Assembly (NCBI GenBank): GCA_045546975.1 | Contig: JAZQDV010000003.1 | Span: forward strand, 1-37,488 | Reading direction: 5' to 3' | DNA length: 37,488 nt | Source: SIG480 sp045546975 | GTDB taxonomy: Bacteria > Bacillota > Clostridia > Oscillospirales > JAAYXM01 | Shown here: positions 1 through 8,210 of the stretch, in pieces | How positions within the stretch are numbered: the first letter of the stretch is position 1 | Layout of the letters: each line of letters begins with the position of its first letter | Notes under the pieces: model-generated | The model's database searches: none | What the model was told of the DNA's origin: nothing | What the model saw: only the letters and a program-made list of their open reading frames with translations | Position numbers and translations under genes: made by a program

Positions 1-36
1 AAACTCATCGTTTCTTTCTTCAAATCTTCCTGCCAT
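1..36 (-). CDS. rpsE: 30S ribosomal protein S5, N-terminal fragment at the window edge
   Basis: The first 12 codons of S5 are present (they read MAGRFEERNDEF) and the gene runs off the left edge. The start is fixed by a strong GGAGGAGG ribosome binding site a few bases upstream, and by position directly after rplR as in the conserved spc operon. S5 is a small-subunit protein involved in decoding fidelity. Too little is visible to judge its domains. Confidence 0.9.
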   Translation of the reverse strand, partial: MAGRFEERNDEF

Positions 37-57
37 AAAAATCTTACCTCCTCCCGA

Positions 58-417
58 TTAAAACTGAAGTCCGCCCTCGCGAGCGCCTTCTGCAAGTTCT
101 TTTACACGTCCGTGGTAAACATAACCGCCGCGGTCAAAAACGACCTCAGTTATGCCTTTTGCTTTTGCTCTTTCAGCAATAAGTGCGCCAACCTTCTTGG
201 CTGCCTCTTTATTGCCACCGTTGCCCTCAAATCCGCTTTCAACAGAGCTTGCAGATACAAGAGTGTTACCTGTTGTATCGTCAATTATCTGTGCATAGAT
301 ATTTGCCAAGCTGCGGAAAACGTTAAGGCGAGGACGCTCGGCTGTACCGCTTATCTTCGCACGTACTCTCTTGTGGCGAATCAAGCGCTTTTTGTTTGAA
401 TCAACTTTTGATACCAT
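58..417 (-). CDS. rplR: 50S ribosomal protein L18
   Basis: A 119-residue protein of normal L18 length. L18 binds 5S rRNA together with L5 in the central protuberance of the large subunit. The sequence has the basic N-terminus (KKRLIRHKRVRAKI), the GTAERPRLNVFRS core and the FDRGGYVYHGRVKELAEGARE C-terminus typical of the family. The ATG follows a GAGGTG ribosome binding site. It lies between rplF and rpsE, the usual spc-operon order, and is co-transcribed with them. Confidence 0.97.
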   Translation of the reverse strand: MVSKVDSNKKRLIRHKRVRAKISGTAERPRLNVFRSLANIYAQIIDDTTGNTLVSASSVESGFEGNGGNKEAAKKVGALIAERAKAKGITEVVFDRGGYVYHGRVKELAEGAREGGLQF

Positions 418-433
418 TTAAGCGCACCTCTCT

Positions 434-982
434 TTACTTCTTCTTGCCGCCGGCTTTACCTTCCTTGCGGCGAATGACCTCATCAACATACTTGATACCT
501 TTGCCCTTGTAGGGTTCCGGCGGTCTCTTTTCACGGATCTCTGCTGCAATCTGACCTACAACCTGCTTGTCAGCACCGCTGACAACGATTTTGTTAGGTG
601 TGGGAGCTTCAAGTGTGATACCCGGGATTTCATCAACGAAAACCTGATGTGAATATCCAAGGTTCATAACGAGCTGCTTGCCCTGCTTTGCAACACGGTA
701 ACCTACACCGTTTACCTCAAGCTCTTTGCTGTAGCCTTCAGTTACACCGATAACCATGTTATTGATAAGGGTTCTTGTAAGACCGTGGAGGCTCTTGTGC
801 TCTTTTGTCTCACTCGGACGAGCAACCTTAATCTCTGTGCCCTCAACAGTGATAATCATGTCTGCGTGCATCTTTGATGTAAGAGTGCCCTTAGGTCCCT
901 TAACGGTGATTTCGTTTTCATTCCCGAGCGTTACTGTTACGCCGGCAGGAATTGTTATTGGTGATCTTCCTATACGTGACAT
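434..982 (-). CDS. rplF: 50S ribosomal protein L6
   Basis: A 182-residue L6, which sits at the base of the L7/L12 stalk near the sarcin-ricin loop. It starts MSRIGRSPI and ends with the conserved RPPEPYKGKGIKY segment followed by a lysine-rich tail. The ribosome binding site TAAGGAGG contains the stop codon of rpsH, so the two genes are probably translationally coupled. Confidence 0.97.
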   Translation of the reverse strand: MSRIGRSPITIPAGVTVTLGNENEITVKGPKGTLTSKMHADMIITVEGTEIKVARPSETKEHKSLHGLTRTLINNMVIGVTEGYSKELEVNGVGYRVAKQGKQLVMNLGYSHQVFVDEIPGITLEAPTPNKIVVSGADKQVVGQIAAEIREKRPPEPYKGKGIKYVDEVIRRKEGKAGGKKK

Positions 983-996
983 TCTTCGGTTCCTCC

Positions 997-1392
997 TTAC
1001 CAGATAAATGCAAGGACTTCACCGCCGATGTTTGCGGCTCTTGCCTTCTTATCCGTCATAACGCCCTTGGAAGTCGAGATGATTGCAATACCGAGGCCCT
1101 TGAGGACGCGCGGCAAATCTTCTGCTCCGACGTAGACGCGAAGTCCGGGCTTGGAGACACGACGAAGACCTTTGATTACCTGCTCTTTGTCGTTGTACTT
1201 AAGAGTAATCTTAATTGTACCCTGTCCGCCATCCGGAATAATCTGAAAATTACTGATATAGCCTTCGTCGAGAAGAATCTCAGCGATAGCCTTCTTCATG
1301 TTAGACGCGGGAACGTCAACTTCAACGTGACGAGCCGCACTAGCATTTCTGATGCGGGTTAACATATCCGCAATAGGATCTGTTATTTGCAT
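997..1392 (-). CDS. rpsH: 30S ribosomal protein S8
   Basis: A 131-residue S8, which binds the central domain of 16S rRNA early in 30S assembly. The N-terminus MQITDPIADMLTRIRNA and the C-terminal STSKGVMTDKKARA motif are diagnostic. An AAAGGAGG ribosome binding site precedes the ATG. In Escherichia coli S8 represses spc-operon translation; I did not look for the equivalent mRNA site here. An 80-bp gap separates it from rpsN, the widest gap within this operon. Confidence 0.97.
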   Translation of the reverse strand: MQITDPIADMLTRIRNASAARHVEVDVPASNMKKAIAEILLDEGYISNFQIIPDGGQGTIKITLKYNDKEQVIKGLRRVSKPGLRVYVGAEDLPRVLKGLGIAIISTSKGVMTDKKARAANIGGEVLAFIW

Positions 1393-1472
1393 TTGTCTTA
1401 CCTCCTTTAGAGAAGTCGAAATTATATATCCGAGCTAAGTTTTAGCCCTCTTCTGTTTTTGCTGCTTACAGA

Positions 1473-1658
1473 TTACCAGCTAGCCTTCTTAACGCCCGGA
1501 ATCTGACCCTTGTATGCAAGCTCTCTAAAGCAGATACGGCAAATGCCGAAATCGCGGAGATACGCGTGCGGTCTGCCGCAGATCTTGCATCTGTTATAGT
1601 AACGGGTAGAGAATTTGGGCTCATTCTGCTGCTTGAGAATCATTGCTTTCTTTGCCAT
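1473..1658 (-). CDS. rpsN: 30S ribosomal protein S14, zinc-binding short form
   Basis: A 61-residue S14 of the zinc-ribbon (C+) type. Cys24, Cys27, Cys40 and Cys43 form two CxxC pairs that bind zinc. The short form is usual in Firmicutes and about 30 residues shorter than the zinc-free paralogue that some species induce when zinc is scarce. The C-terminus GQIPGVKKASW is the family signature. It lies between rplE and rpsH as expected. Confidence 0.97.
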   Translation of the reverse strand: MAKKAMILKQQNEPKFSTRYYNRCKICGRPHAYLRDFGICRICFRELAYKGQIPGVKKASW

Positions 1659-1672
1659 AAGTCCTTACCCTC

Positions 1673-2215
1673 CTAATTCTTTGCGAATGGAGCGCCGATG
1701 AGCGAAAGGAGCTCACGTGCTTCTTCATCCGTCTTTGCGGTTGTGCATATTACTATGTCCATACCGCGGATTTTGTCAATCTTTTCGTACTCAATTTCCG
1801 GGAAAATGAGCTGCTCCTTGAGACCGAGAGCGTAGTTTCCGCGACCGTCGAATGCGTTCGGGTTGATACCACGGAAGTCACGAACACGCGGAAGCGCTAC
1901 ATTGATAAGTCTGTCAAGGAATTCCCACATGCGGTCTGCACGGAGAGTAACTTTTGCACCGATCGGCATACCTTCACGGATCTTAAAGTTAGCAACTGAC
2001 TTTCTTGCTCTTGTAACGATAGCCTTCTGACCTGTTATTGTTGCAATGTCGTTCATAACAGAATCGAGGACCTTTGCGTTGTCGCGAGCTTCGCCGCAGC
2101 CTACGTTGACAATGATCTTGTCAATCTTCGGAATCTGCATCGGGCTCTTGTAGGAAAACTTCTTCATAAGAGCCGGAGCAACGTCACTTTTGTAAAAATC
2201 ATGTAATCTTGCCAT
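1673..2215 (-). CDS. rplE: 50S ribosomal protein L5
   Basis: A 180-residue L5, the 5S rRNA-binding protein that contacts P-site tRNA. It has the VGCGEARDN and GQKAIVTRARKSVANFKIREG blocks and the DRGINPNAF-like region (here DFRGINPNAFDGRGNY). It begins MARLHDFYKSDV and follows rplX with an 18-bp gap. Length and order are standard, and nothing unusual is seen. Confidence 0.97.
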   Translation of the reverse strand: MARLHDFYKSDVAPALMKKFSYKSPMQIPKIDKIIVNVGCGEARDNAKVLDSVMNDIATITGQKAIVTRARKSVANFKIREGMPIGAKVTLRADRMWEFLDRLINVALPRVRDFRGINPNAFDGRGNYALGLKEQLIFPEIEYEKIDKIRGMDIVICTTAKTDEEARELLSLIGAPFAKN

Positions 2216-2233
2216 TTTTTAACGTCTCCTCTC

Positions 2234-2554
2234 TTATATTGTTTCGCCGCACTTCTTGCAGACAGAAACTTTTGAGCCATCGTCAAGGATCTTGTGTCCG
2301 AGACGTGTGGGCTTATTGCACTTCGGGCAGACACGCATAACGTTTGAAACGTCAATGGATGCCTCACGGCGGATTATTCCTGAATTCTGGCCACCGCTCT
2401 TCTGTGCGCTCATGTGTACAGTTGCCATATTGACACCCTCTACAACTACGCGCTTCTTTACGGGGTTAGCTGAAAGAACCTTACCGCTCTTGCCCTTGTC
2501 CTTACCAGCTAAAACGACAACATTGTCGCCCTTTTTAATGTTCAAACTATTCAT
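2234..2554 (-). CDS. rplX: 50S ribosomal protein L24 with a C-terminal zinc-type knuckle
   Basis: A 106-residue L24, an assembly initiator that binds 23S rRNA near the exit tunnel. The N-terminal KOW motif (KKGDNVVVLAGKDKGKSGKV) is clear. The C-terminal part has two CxxC pairs, Cys76/Cys79 and Cys99/Cys102, which probably bind zinc. With S14 this gives two zinc-requiring ribosomal proteins in the same operon. An upstream ATG in another frame (to 2367) is a shadow reading frame. Confidence 0.96.
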   Translation of the reverse strand: MNSLNIKKGDNVVVLAGKDKGKSGKVLSANPVKKRVVVEGVNMATVHMSAQKSGGQNSGIIRREASIDVSNVMRVCPKCNKPTRLGHKILDDGSKVSVCKKCGETI

Positions 2555-2570
2555 CGTCTGGCTCCCTCCA

Positions 2571-2939
2571 TTAAAGGACTTCCGGAGCGAGGGACAAAAT
2601 CTTCATGTAATCTTTATCACGAAGTTCTCTTGCTACCGGGCCAAAAATACGAGTTCCTCTCGGGTTTTTATCTTCTTTGATAATAACCGCAGCGTTCTCG
2701 TCAAATCTGATGTAAGAACCGTCTGCACGACGTACGCCCTTTACTGAGCGAACGATTACTGCGCGGACAACTTCACCCTTTTTAACTACACCGCCGGGAT
2801 TTGCCTTGCGAACGGAAGCTACAATAACATCTCCGATGTTACCGTATCTGCACATAGAACCACCAAGAACACGAATGCACTTGATTTCTTTTGCGCCTGT
2901 GTTATCCGCAACTTTGAGTATCGATTCCTGCTGTACCAC
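2571..2939 (-). CDS. rplN: 50S ribosomal protein L14
   Basis: A 122-residue L14, a subunit-interface protein forming bridge B8 and the docking site of RsfS. It starts MVQQESILKVADNTGAKEI and ends with the RELRDKDYMKILSLAPEVL block, both diagnostic. It sits in the conserved rpsQ-rplN-rplX order with 15-16 bp gaps, so it is co-transcribed. Confidence 0.97.
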   Translation of the reverse strand: MVQQESILKVADNTGAKEIKCIRVLGGSMCRYGNIGDVIVASVRKANPGGVVKKGEVVRAVIVRSVKGVRRADGSYIRFDENAAVIIKEDKNPRGTRIFGPVARELRDKDYMKILSLAPEVL

Positions 2940-2953
2940 AGTTCGCTACCTCC

Positions 2954-3211
2954 TTATTGTGCTTTTTCGATCATTTCGACAAAACGCCATCTCTTGTCCT
3001 TAGAAAGCGGACGTGTCTCCATAACCTTAATCTTATCGCCTACTGCACACTCGTTGTTTTCGTCGTGTACCTTAAGCTTTACTGTTCTTTTAACAATTTT
3101 CTTGTAGAGCGGATGCTGTACTCTGTCTTCGATAGCTACGACACAAGTCTTATCCATCTTGTCAGAAACAACTTTTCCTACTCTTGTCTTTCGGAAAGCT
3201 CTTTCACTCAT
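2954..3211 (-). CDS. rpsQ: 30S ribosomal protein S17
   Basis: An 85-residue S17, a primary 16S rRNA binder of the 5' domain with an OB fold. The motifs GKVVSDKMDKTCVV and GDKIKVMETRPLSKDKRWR are typical. A GGAGG ribosome binding site lies just upstream of the ATG. The 48-bp gap to rpmC is slightly longer than most gaps here, but I see no promoter in it. Confidence 0.97.
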   Translation of the reverse strand: MSERAFRKTRVGKVVSDKMDKTCVVAIEDRVQHPLYKKIVKRTVKLKVHDENNECAVGDKIKVMETRPLSKDKRWRFVEMIEKAQ

Positions 3212-3259
3212 TGCTTTTGCAAACCTCCTCGTCTATACCGCTTTCGCGGCTTCTAAAAA

Positions 3260-3454
3260 TTACTGAGAGATTTCCTGCTCACGGATAATTGTATTGATTC
3301 GGGCAATATCTCTCTTCACGGCGACAATTTTGATGGGGTTATCCAACTGATTTGTAGCGTGCTGGAATCTAAGGTTGAAGAGATCCTTCTTGAGCTCTTC
3401 AAGCTTTGTAACCATCTCGTCGCGGGACATATCACGTATCTCTTTCGCCTTCAT
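3260..3454 (-). CDS. rpmC: 50S ribosomal protein L29
   Basis: A 64-residue L29, a small helical protein at the tunnel exit that helps dock SRP and trigger factor. The chosen start is the ATG whose A overlaps the rplP stop codon (TGATG). A TTG one codon upstream would add one Met but has no separate support. The motif DLFNLRFQHATNQLDNP is the family signature. The overlap points to translational coupling with rplP. Confidence 0.96.
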   Translation of the reverse strand: MKAKEIRDMSRDEMVTKLEELKKDLFNLRFQHATNQLDNPIKIVAVKRDIARINTIIREQEISQ

Positions 3455-3888
3455 CAATTATCACCACCAGTCTCGAGATTATCTTCTTTCCTTACAAACT
3501 TACACTTTACGGGGAGCTTGTGTGATGCAAGACGAAGTGCCTCGCGTGCGAGCTCCTCGGAAACGCCGCCGATTTCGAACATTACGCGACCCGGCTTAAC
3601 AACTGCTACCCAATATTCGGGTGAACCTTTACCGGAACCCATTCGTGTTTCAGCGGGCTTCTCTGTAACGGGCTTATCAGGGAAGATCTTGATCCAAACC
3701 TGACCGCCACGCTTGATATAACGTGTCATAGCGATACGAGCTGCTTCAATCTGATTGCTCTTGATCCATGCCGGCTCAGTTGCCATCAAACCGAACTCAC
3801 CGTATGTTACCTTATTGCCGCGAGTAGCCTTGCCCTTTAAGCGACCACGATGTACTCTGCGGAATTTTACTCTCTTAGGCAAAAGCAT
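3454..3888 (-). CDS. rplP: 50S ribosomal protein L16
   Basis: A 144-residue L16, needed for A-site tRNA positioning and late 50S assembly. It begins MLLPKRVKFRRVHRGRLKG and has the RMGSGKGSPEYWVAVVKPGR block, both diagnostic. Its start shares a base with the rpsC stop and its stop shares a base with the rpmC start, so three consecutive genes are coupled. Confidence 0.97.
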   Translation of the reverse strand: MLLPKRVKFRRVHRGRLKGKATRGNKVTYGEFGLMATEPAWIKSNQIEAARIAMTRYIKRGGQVWIKIFPDKPVTEKPAETRMGSGKGSPEYWVAVVKPGRVMFEIGGVSEELAREALRLASHKLPVKCKFVRKEDNLETGGDN

Positions 3889-4670
3889 TACTTGCTGCCT
3901 CCTTCCTTACGAGGAGCAGATCCTCTCTCAGCGGGAGCGCGGCCTTCTCTGCGCTGTCCGTTTGCAGGACGACGCTCGCGGCGTTCGCGACGCTCTTCAC
4001 GGGGCTTCGGGATCTCGATTGTTCTCGGTCCACGCTCGCCTGTACGAAGAATTTCACCCTTGTATACCCAGACCTTTACGCCGATACGACCGTATGTTGT
4101 CTTTGCTTCTGCAAAGCCGTAGTCGATGTCAGCACGAAGTGTCTGAAGCGGAATCATACCCTCATGATAGTGTTCTGATCTTGCGATTTCAGCACCGCCC
4201 AAACGGCCGGAAACTGAAATCTTGATACCCTTTGCACCCATGCGCATTGCGCGGCCCATAGACTGCTTCATTGCGCGGCGGAAAGAGATTCTCTTCTCAA
4301 GCTGCTCTGCAATGTTCTCTGCTACGAGCTGTGCATTTGTATCGGGGTTCTTTATCTCAATAATGTTGAGTGCGACGGGCTTGCCAATCATCTGCTCAAC
4401 TGAGAGGCGAAGCTTCTCAATTTCAGAACCGCCGCGACCGATTACGATACCGGGGCTCTTGCAGTGGATCATAATTCTGACCTTCTTGCTGTCACGCTCA
4501 ATCTCTATGCAGGGAACGCCTGCCTTGTAGAGTAAATTTTTGAGATACTCACGAATCTTGTAGTCTTCCACGATGAGATCGCCGACTTTTTCGTCGCGAG
4601 CATACCAACGGGAATCCCAGTTCTTTATAACGCCCACACGAAGACCGTGGGGATTTACTTTCTGTCCCAT
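3888..4670 (-). CDS. rpsC: 30S ribosomal protein S3 with a long charged C-terminal tail
   Basis: S3 lines the mRNA entry channel and has helicase activity. The protein has the N-terminal KH-type domain (IGRGGSEIEKL motif around residues 77-87) and the C-terminal S3 domain (GRLGGAEIARSEHY). At 260 residues it is about 40 longer than the common 218-residue form. The excess is a low-complexity tail from about residue 218 rich in Arg, Glu, Gly and Pro. Such tails are seen in some Clostridia; its role is unknown. Confidence 0.97.
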   Translation of the reverse strand: MGQKVNPHGLRVGVIKNWDSRWYARDEKVGDLIVEDYKIREYLKNLLYKAGVPCIEIERDSKKVRIMIHCKSPGIVIGRGGSEIEKLRLSVEQMIGKPVALNIIEIKNPDTNAQLVAENIAEQLEKRISFRRAMKQSMGRAMRMGAKGIKISVSGRLGGAEIARSEHYHEGMIPLQTLRADIDYGFAEAKTTYGRIGVKVWVYKGEILRTGERGPRTIEIPKPREERRERRERRPANGQRREGRAPAERGSAPRKEGGSK

Positions 4671-4686
4671 AAACTTACCTCCTGAC

Positions 4687-5022
4687 CTAATCCTTCTCAG
4701 CCACTGCTAATGTAATGTGAGAGGTTCTCTTATTGATTCTGAAAGCTCTGCCCTGTGCACGCGGCATGATTCTCTTGAGAATCGGGCCGGGACATGCAAA
4801 TACTTTTGAAACATAGAGCTTCTCAACATCCATGCTGTGGTTGGCTTCCGCATTGGAAACTGCGCTCTTAAGGAGCTTCAAGATCGGCTCGGAAGCGGCT
4901 TTGGGTGTATGCGCCAAAATCGCGTGTGCTTCCGCTATGCTCTTTCCACGGATAAGGTCAGCTACTATCTTAACCTTTCTCGGAGAGATACGGACATAGC
5001 GTGAATATGCTGTTGCTTCCAT
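4687..5022 (-). CDS. rplV: 50S ribosomal protein L22
   Basis: A 111-residue L22, whose beta-hairpin reaches into the exit tunnel and is a site of macrolide resistance. The family core YVRISPRKVKIVADLIRGK and the RAQGRAFRINKRTSHI hairpin region are present. I prefer the ATG at 5022 over a GTG one codon upstream, because the AGGAGG site is then spaced normally. It lies between rpsS and rpsC as usual. Confidence 0.96.
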   Translation of the reverse strand: MEATAYSRYVRISPRKVKIVADLIRGKSIAEAHAILAHTPKAASEPILKLLKSAVSNAEANHSMDVEKLYVSKVFACPGPILKRIMPRAQGRAFRINKRTSHITLAVAEKD

Positions 5023-5039
5023 CACTGATTCCTCCTGTC

Positions 5040-5318
5040 TTACTTCGTGTTCGAGGTCTTGCTGCCAGAGTGACCCTTGAACGTTCTTGTCGGAGCAAAC
5101 TCTCCGAGCTTATGGCCGATCATATCTTCTGTGACATAGACCGGAACATGCTTTCTGCCGTCATGTACGGCAAATGTATGACCAACGAACTGCGGGAAAA
5201 TTGTTGACGCTCTTGACCATGTCTTGAGAACGTTCTTCTCTCCCTTTTCGTTCATCTCAAGTACCCTCTTCATTAATTCAGGTGCAACGAAGGGGCCTTT
5301 TTTAGTACTTCTACTCAT
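5040..5318 (-). CDS. rpsS: 30S ribosomal protein S19
   Basis: A 92-residue S19, located in the 30S head and contacting 50S through bridge B1a. It begins MSRSTKKGPFV and contains GHTFAVHDGRKHVPVYVTEDMIGHKLGEF, the invariant core. It follows rplB after a 12-bp gap that carries a GGAGG ribosome binding site. Nothing is unusual. Confidence 0.98.
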   Translation of the reverse strand: MSRSTKKGPFVAPELMKRVLEMNEKGEKNVLKTWSRASTIFPQFVGHTFAVHDGRKHVPVYVTEDMIGHKLGEFAPTRTFKGHSGSKTSNTK

Positions 5319-5330
5319 TATTTAGCCTCC

Positions 5331-6164
5331 TTACTTCGCGTCGCGACGTCTTACAATGAACTTGTCGGAAAGGTTCTTCTTCTTACGTGTCTTGTAACCG
5401 AGAGTCGGCTTACCCCACGGGGTAACAGGACCCGGACGACCGATCGGAGATTTACCTTCACCACCACCGTGCGGGTGGTCACAGGGGTTCATAACAGAAC
5501 CGCGAACTGTCGGGCGGATGCCCATATGACGCTTGCGTCCTGCCTTACCAATCTGGATGTTCTCATGGTCGAGGTTTGAAACCTGACCAATTGTTGCCAT
5601 ACAGTTGAGGCGGAACTTACGAAGCTCACCTGACGGAAGTCTTACGAGAGCCATACCGTCTTCCTTAGCCATAAGCTGTGCCGCATTACCTGCACCACGA
5701 ACGAACTGTGCTCCGCGTCCCGGATTAAGCTCGATGTTGTGGATGATTGTACCTACGGGGATGTTTGTTATCGGAAGTGCGTTACCGGGCTTAATGTCAG
5801 CCTCTGTGCTTGAGATAACCTTGTCGCCGACCTTGAGGTCATGCGGTGCGATGATGTAGCGCTTCTCTCCATCCTCGTAACGGACGAGAGCGATGAATGC
5901 GCCGCGGTTCGGGTCGTACTCGAGAGTGAGAACCTCTGCAAACATATCCATCTTGTCGCGCTTGAAATCGATAATTCTGTACTTGCGCTTGTTGCCGCCG
6001 CCACGATGGCGAACAGTTATTCTACCGTAGCTGTTGCGACCAGAGTTCTTGCTTAAGTTTTCGAGCAAGCTCTTTTCAGGCTTTACGTTGCTAAGAACCT
6101 GGTAGTCAGTAACGGTCATATTACGTCTCGACGGAGTCGTCGGTCTAAACGTTTTTACAGCCAT
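5331..6164 (-). CDS. rplB: 50S ribosomal protein L2
   Basis: L2 is required for subunit joining and peptidyl-transferase assembly. The protein is 277 residues, the normal length. The frame stays open 14 codons further upstream, but the start is set at MAVKTFRPTTP because AAGGAGG lies directly upstream of that ATG. The functional MNPCDHPHGGGEG loop, whose histidine is important near the peptidyl-transferase centre, is intact. Confidence 0.98.
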   Translation of the reverse strand: MAVKTFRPTTPSRRNMTVTDYQVLSNVKPEKSLLENLSKNSGRNSYGRITVRHRGGGNKRKYRIIDFKRDKMDMFAEVLTLEYDPNRGAFIALVRYEDGEKRYIIAPHDLKVGDKVISSTEADIKPGNALPITNIPVGTIIHNIELNPGRGAQFVRGAGNAAQLMAKEDGMALVRLPSGELRKFRLNCMATIGQVSNLDHENIQIGKAGRKRHMGIRPTVRGSVMNPCDHPHGGGEGKSPIGRPGPVTPWGKPTLGYKTRKKKNLSDKFIVRRRDAK

Positions 6165-6217
6165 TGTTCTTTTCCTCCTTTTATGGTGTTGGGTGTTAGT
6201 TCGCAATTATGCGACTT

Positions 6218-6511
6218 TTACACCATTCCCTCGAAGAACTCAATCGTCTTGCTGTCTGCTGCAAGTGTTACGATCGCCTTCTTGAAATCGGGACGGAAGC
6301 CGACATGAGCTCCCATTCTCTTCTCTTTGCCGAGAACATTGATTGTGTTAACCTTTGCAACCTTTACTCCGAAGATTTCTTCGATTGCCTGGCGAATCTC
6401 AATCTTGTTCGCAGTCTTTTCTACCTCAAAGACATAAACCTTTTCGGCGACGCGCTCCATTGACTGCTCAGTGATTATCGGGCGCTTTATGATATCATAA
6501 GGTGATTTCAT
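6218..6511 (-). CDS. rplW: 50S ribosomal protein L23
   Basis: A 97-residue L23, the main docking site for trigger factor and SRP at the tunnel exit. It starts MKSPYDIIKRPIITEQSM and contains the FEVEKTANKIEIRQAIEEIFGVKV motif. Its ATG overlaps the rplD stop codon (TAATG), which suggests coupled translation. Confidence 0.97.
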   Translation of the reverse strand: MKSPYDIIKRPIITEQSMERVAEKVYVFEVEKTANKIEIRQAIEEIFGVKVAKVNTINVLGKEKRMGAHVGFRPDFKKAIVTLAADSKTIEFFEGMV

Positions 6512-7131
6512 TATGCGAACACCTCCTGAATCTTTTCTACTGCTGACTTGTCAACGATGAACTTGTCATGGTTGAGAATGTCATATACATTGATGATTGT
6601 TGCTGTTGTTGTCTTAACGCCGGGGATGTTGCGAGCGCTCTTTACGACGTTCTCACAAACCTCAGGTGTAACAACAAGAGCCTTCTTTGCCTCAACTGCA
6701 TTAAGGAATGCAGCCATAGCCTTTGTCTTAACCTCAGCAAGGTTAAGGTTATCAACTACCAAAATCTCGCCTGCTGCTGCTTTTGAAGAAAGCGCGCTCT
6801 TGAGAGCAAGGCGGCGATATTTCTTGTTGAGACGGTAAGAATAATCACGCGGCTTCGGGCCGAGTGCGATACCACCGTGTGTCCACTGCGGAGAGCGGAT
6901 GGAACCCTGACGAGCACGTCCTGTTCCCTTCTGGCGCCACGGCTTTCTTCCGCCACCGCGAACCTCAGCACGAGTAAGAGTACTCTGCGTGCCCTGTCTG
7001 CAGTTGGCGAGGTGGTTCTTGACCGCTTCGAACATAGCAACCTCGTTGGGCTCTATACCAAATACAGCATCGGAAAGTTCGATCTCACCGATTGCCTTGC
7101 CGGTCATATCATAAACTGTTGCCTTAGGCAT
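6511..7131 (-). CDS. rplD: 50S ribosomal protein L4
   Basis: A 206-residue L4. It binds 23S rRNA and reaches the tunnel constriction; in gamma-proteobacteria it also represses its own operon by acting on the S10 leader. The rRNA-binding loop around residues 54-95 (RAEVRGGGRKPWRQKGTGRARQGS) is intact. Because this operon also has a leader with a terminator, L4 is the first candidate for autoregulation here, but that is inference. Confidence 0.97.
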   Translation of the reverse strand: MPKATVYDMTGKAIGEIELSDAVFGIEPNEVAMFEAVKNHLANCRQGTQSTLTRAEVRGGGRKPWRQKGTGRARQGSIRSPQWTHGGIALGPKPRDYSYRLNKKYRRLALKSALSSKAAAGEILVVDNLNLAEVKTKAMAAFLNAVEAKKALVVTPEVCENVVKSARNIPGVKTTTATIINVYDILNHDKFIVDKSAVEKIQEVFA

Positions 7132-7151
7132 AGCTTTCTAACTCCTTTCGC

Positions 7152-7784
7152 TTAGACGTTCTTGACAGCGTTGCGAATGAACACAAAACCGCCACGGGGG
7201 CCGGGAATTGCGCCACGCACTGCAATCATATTTGTTTCGGCATCAACCTTGACAACGTCGAGGTTCTGTACTGTTACCTGCTCAGCACCCATGCGGCCCG
7301 GAAGCTTTGTGCCCGGCATAACCCTTGACGGGTCTGTGTTTGCGCCCATGGAACCTGCGCTTCTGTGAACAGGACCGACACCGTGTGTGTGATTCTGCAT
7401 ATGCTGACCGTAACGCTTTACGGTACCTGCGGTACCCTTACCCTTGCTTACTCCGGTAACGTCTACAACGTCGCCTTCAGCAAAAACGTCAGCGCGGATA
7501 ACATCGCCAACATTGAGCTCTGTGCCTTCAAGCTTGAACTCTTTGAGTACGCGCTTTGCGGAAACGCCTGCCTTCTTGAGGTGACCTGCTTCCGGCTTTG
7601 TGAGTTTCTTCTCAGCAACGTCGTCGTAACCGAGCTGAACAGCGTCATAACCGTCTTTTTCAACAGTTTTCTTCTGAACAACGGCACAAGGACCTGCCTC
7701 GATGACTGTGACAGGAATTACCCTGCCTGCATCGTCGAAAATCTGAGTCATACCGACTTTTCTTCCGATGATTGCCTTTTGCAT
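7152..7784 (-). CDS. rplC: 50S ribosomal protein L3
   Basis: A 210-residue L3 starting MQKAIIGRKVGMTQIFD. The frame is open 21 codons further upstream, but an AAGGAGG site directly before this ATG sets the start. L3 is an assembly initiator whose tip approaches the peptidyl-transferase centre. The conserved GVGPVHRSAGSMGANTDPSRV segment, which contains the residue methylated in some bacteria, is present. Confidence 0.97.
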   Translation of the reverse strand: MQKAIIGRKVGMTQIFDDAGRVIPVTVIEAGPCAVVQKKTVEKDGYDAVQLGYDDVAEKKLTKPEAGHLKKAGVSAKRVLKEFKLEGTELNVGDVIRADVFAEGDVVDVTGVSKGKGTAGTVKRYGQHMQNHTHGVGPVHRSAGSMGANTDPSRVMPGTKLPGRMGAEQVTVQNLDVVKVDAETNMIAVRGAIPGPRGGFVFIRNAVKNV

Positions 7785-7892
7785 ATATTTTCCTCCTTTA
7801 AGGTTATTGGTTGGCTTGCGCCAACGTGACCCGCCCTTTACCTGCATGCGCCCCTTCGCCGCATTCGTAATGAGCTATGGTACTTTTCAATT

Positions 7893-8210
7893 TTACAGTT
7901 TAATTTCGATTTCAACGCCTGCTGGAAGCTCAAGGGACATAAGTGCCTTAACAGCTTCTGCCGAGGGCTTGAGAATGTCAATCAAACGCTTGTGTGTACG
8001 GCGCTCGAACTGCTCACGGCTGTCCTTATATTTGTGCACCGCACGAAGAATTGTGATGACTTCCTTTGAAGTCGGAAGCGGAATCGGGCCTGAAACCTTT
8101 GCTCCGCTACGCTTTGCTGTTTCTACGATACGCTCTGCCGCCTGGTCGATGAGCTGATGGTCATAAGCCTTAAGACGGACACGAATCATTTCCTTTGATA
8201 CTGCTGCCAT
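7893..8210 (-). CDS. rpsJ: 30S ribosomal protein S10, first gene of the operon
   Basis: S10 (NusE) has two roles: it is part of the 30S head and also a partner of NusB/NusG in transcription antitermination. The start at MAAVSKEMIRVRLKAYDHQ is set by AAGGAGG just upstream and gives 105 residues. A longer open frame reaching 8285 would invade the leader. The long gap to rplC (about 108 bp) holds no recognisable promoter. Confidence 0.96.
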   Translation of the reverse strand: MAAVSKEMIRVRLKAYDHQLIDQAAERIVETAKRSGAKVSGPIPLPTSKEVITILRAVHKYKDSREQFERRTHKRLIDILKPSAEAVKALMSLELPAGVEIEIKL

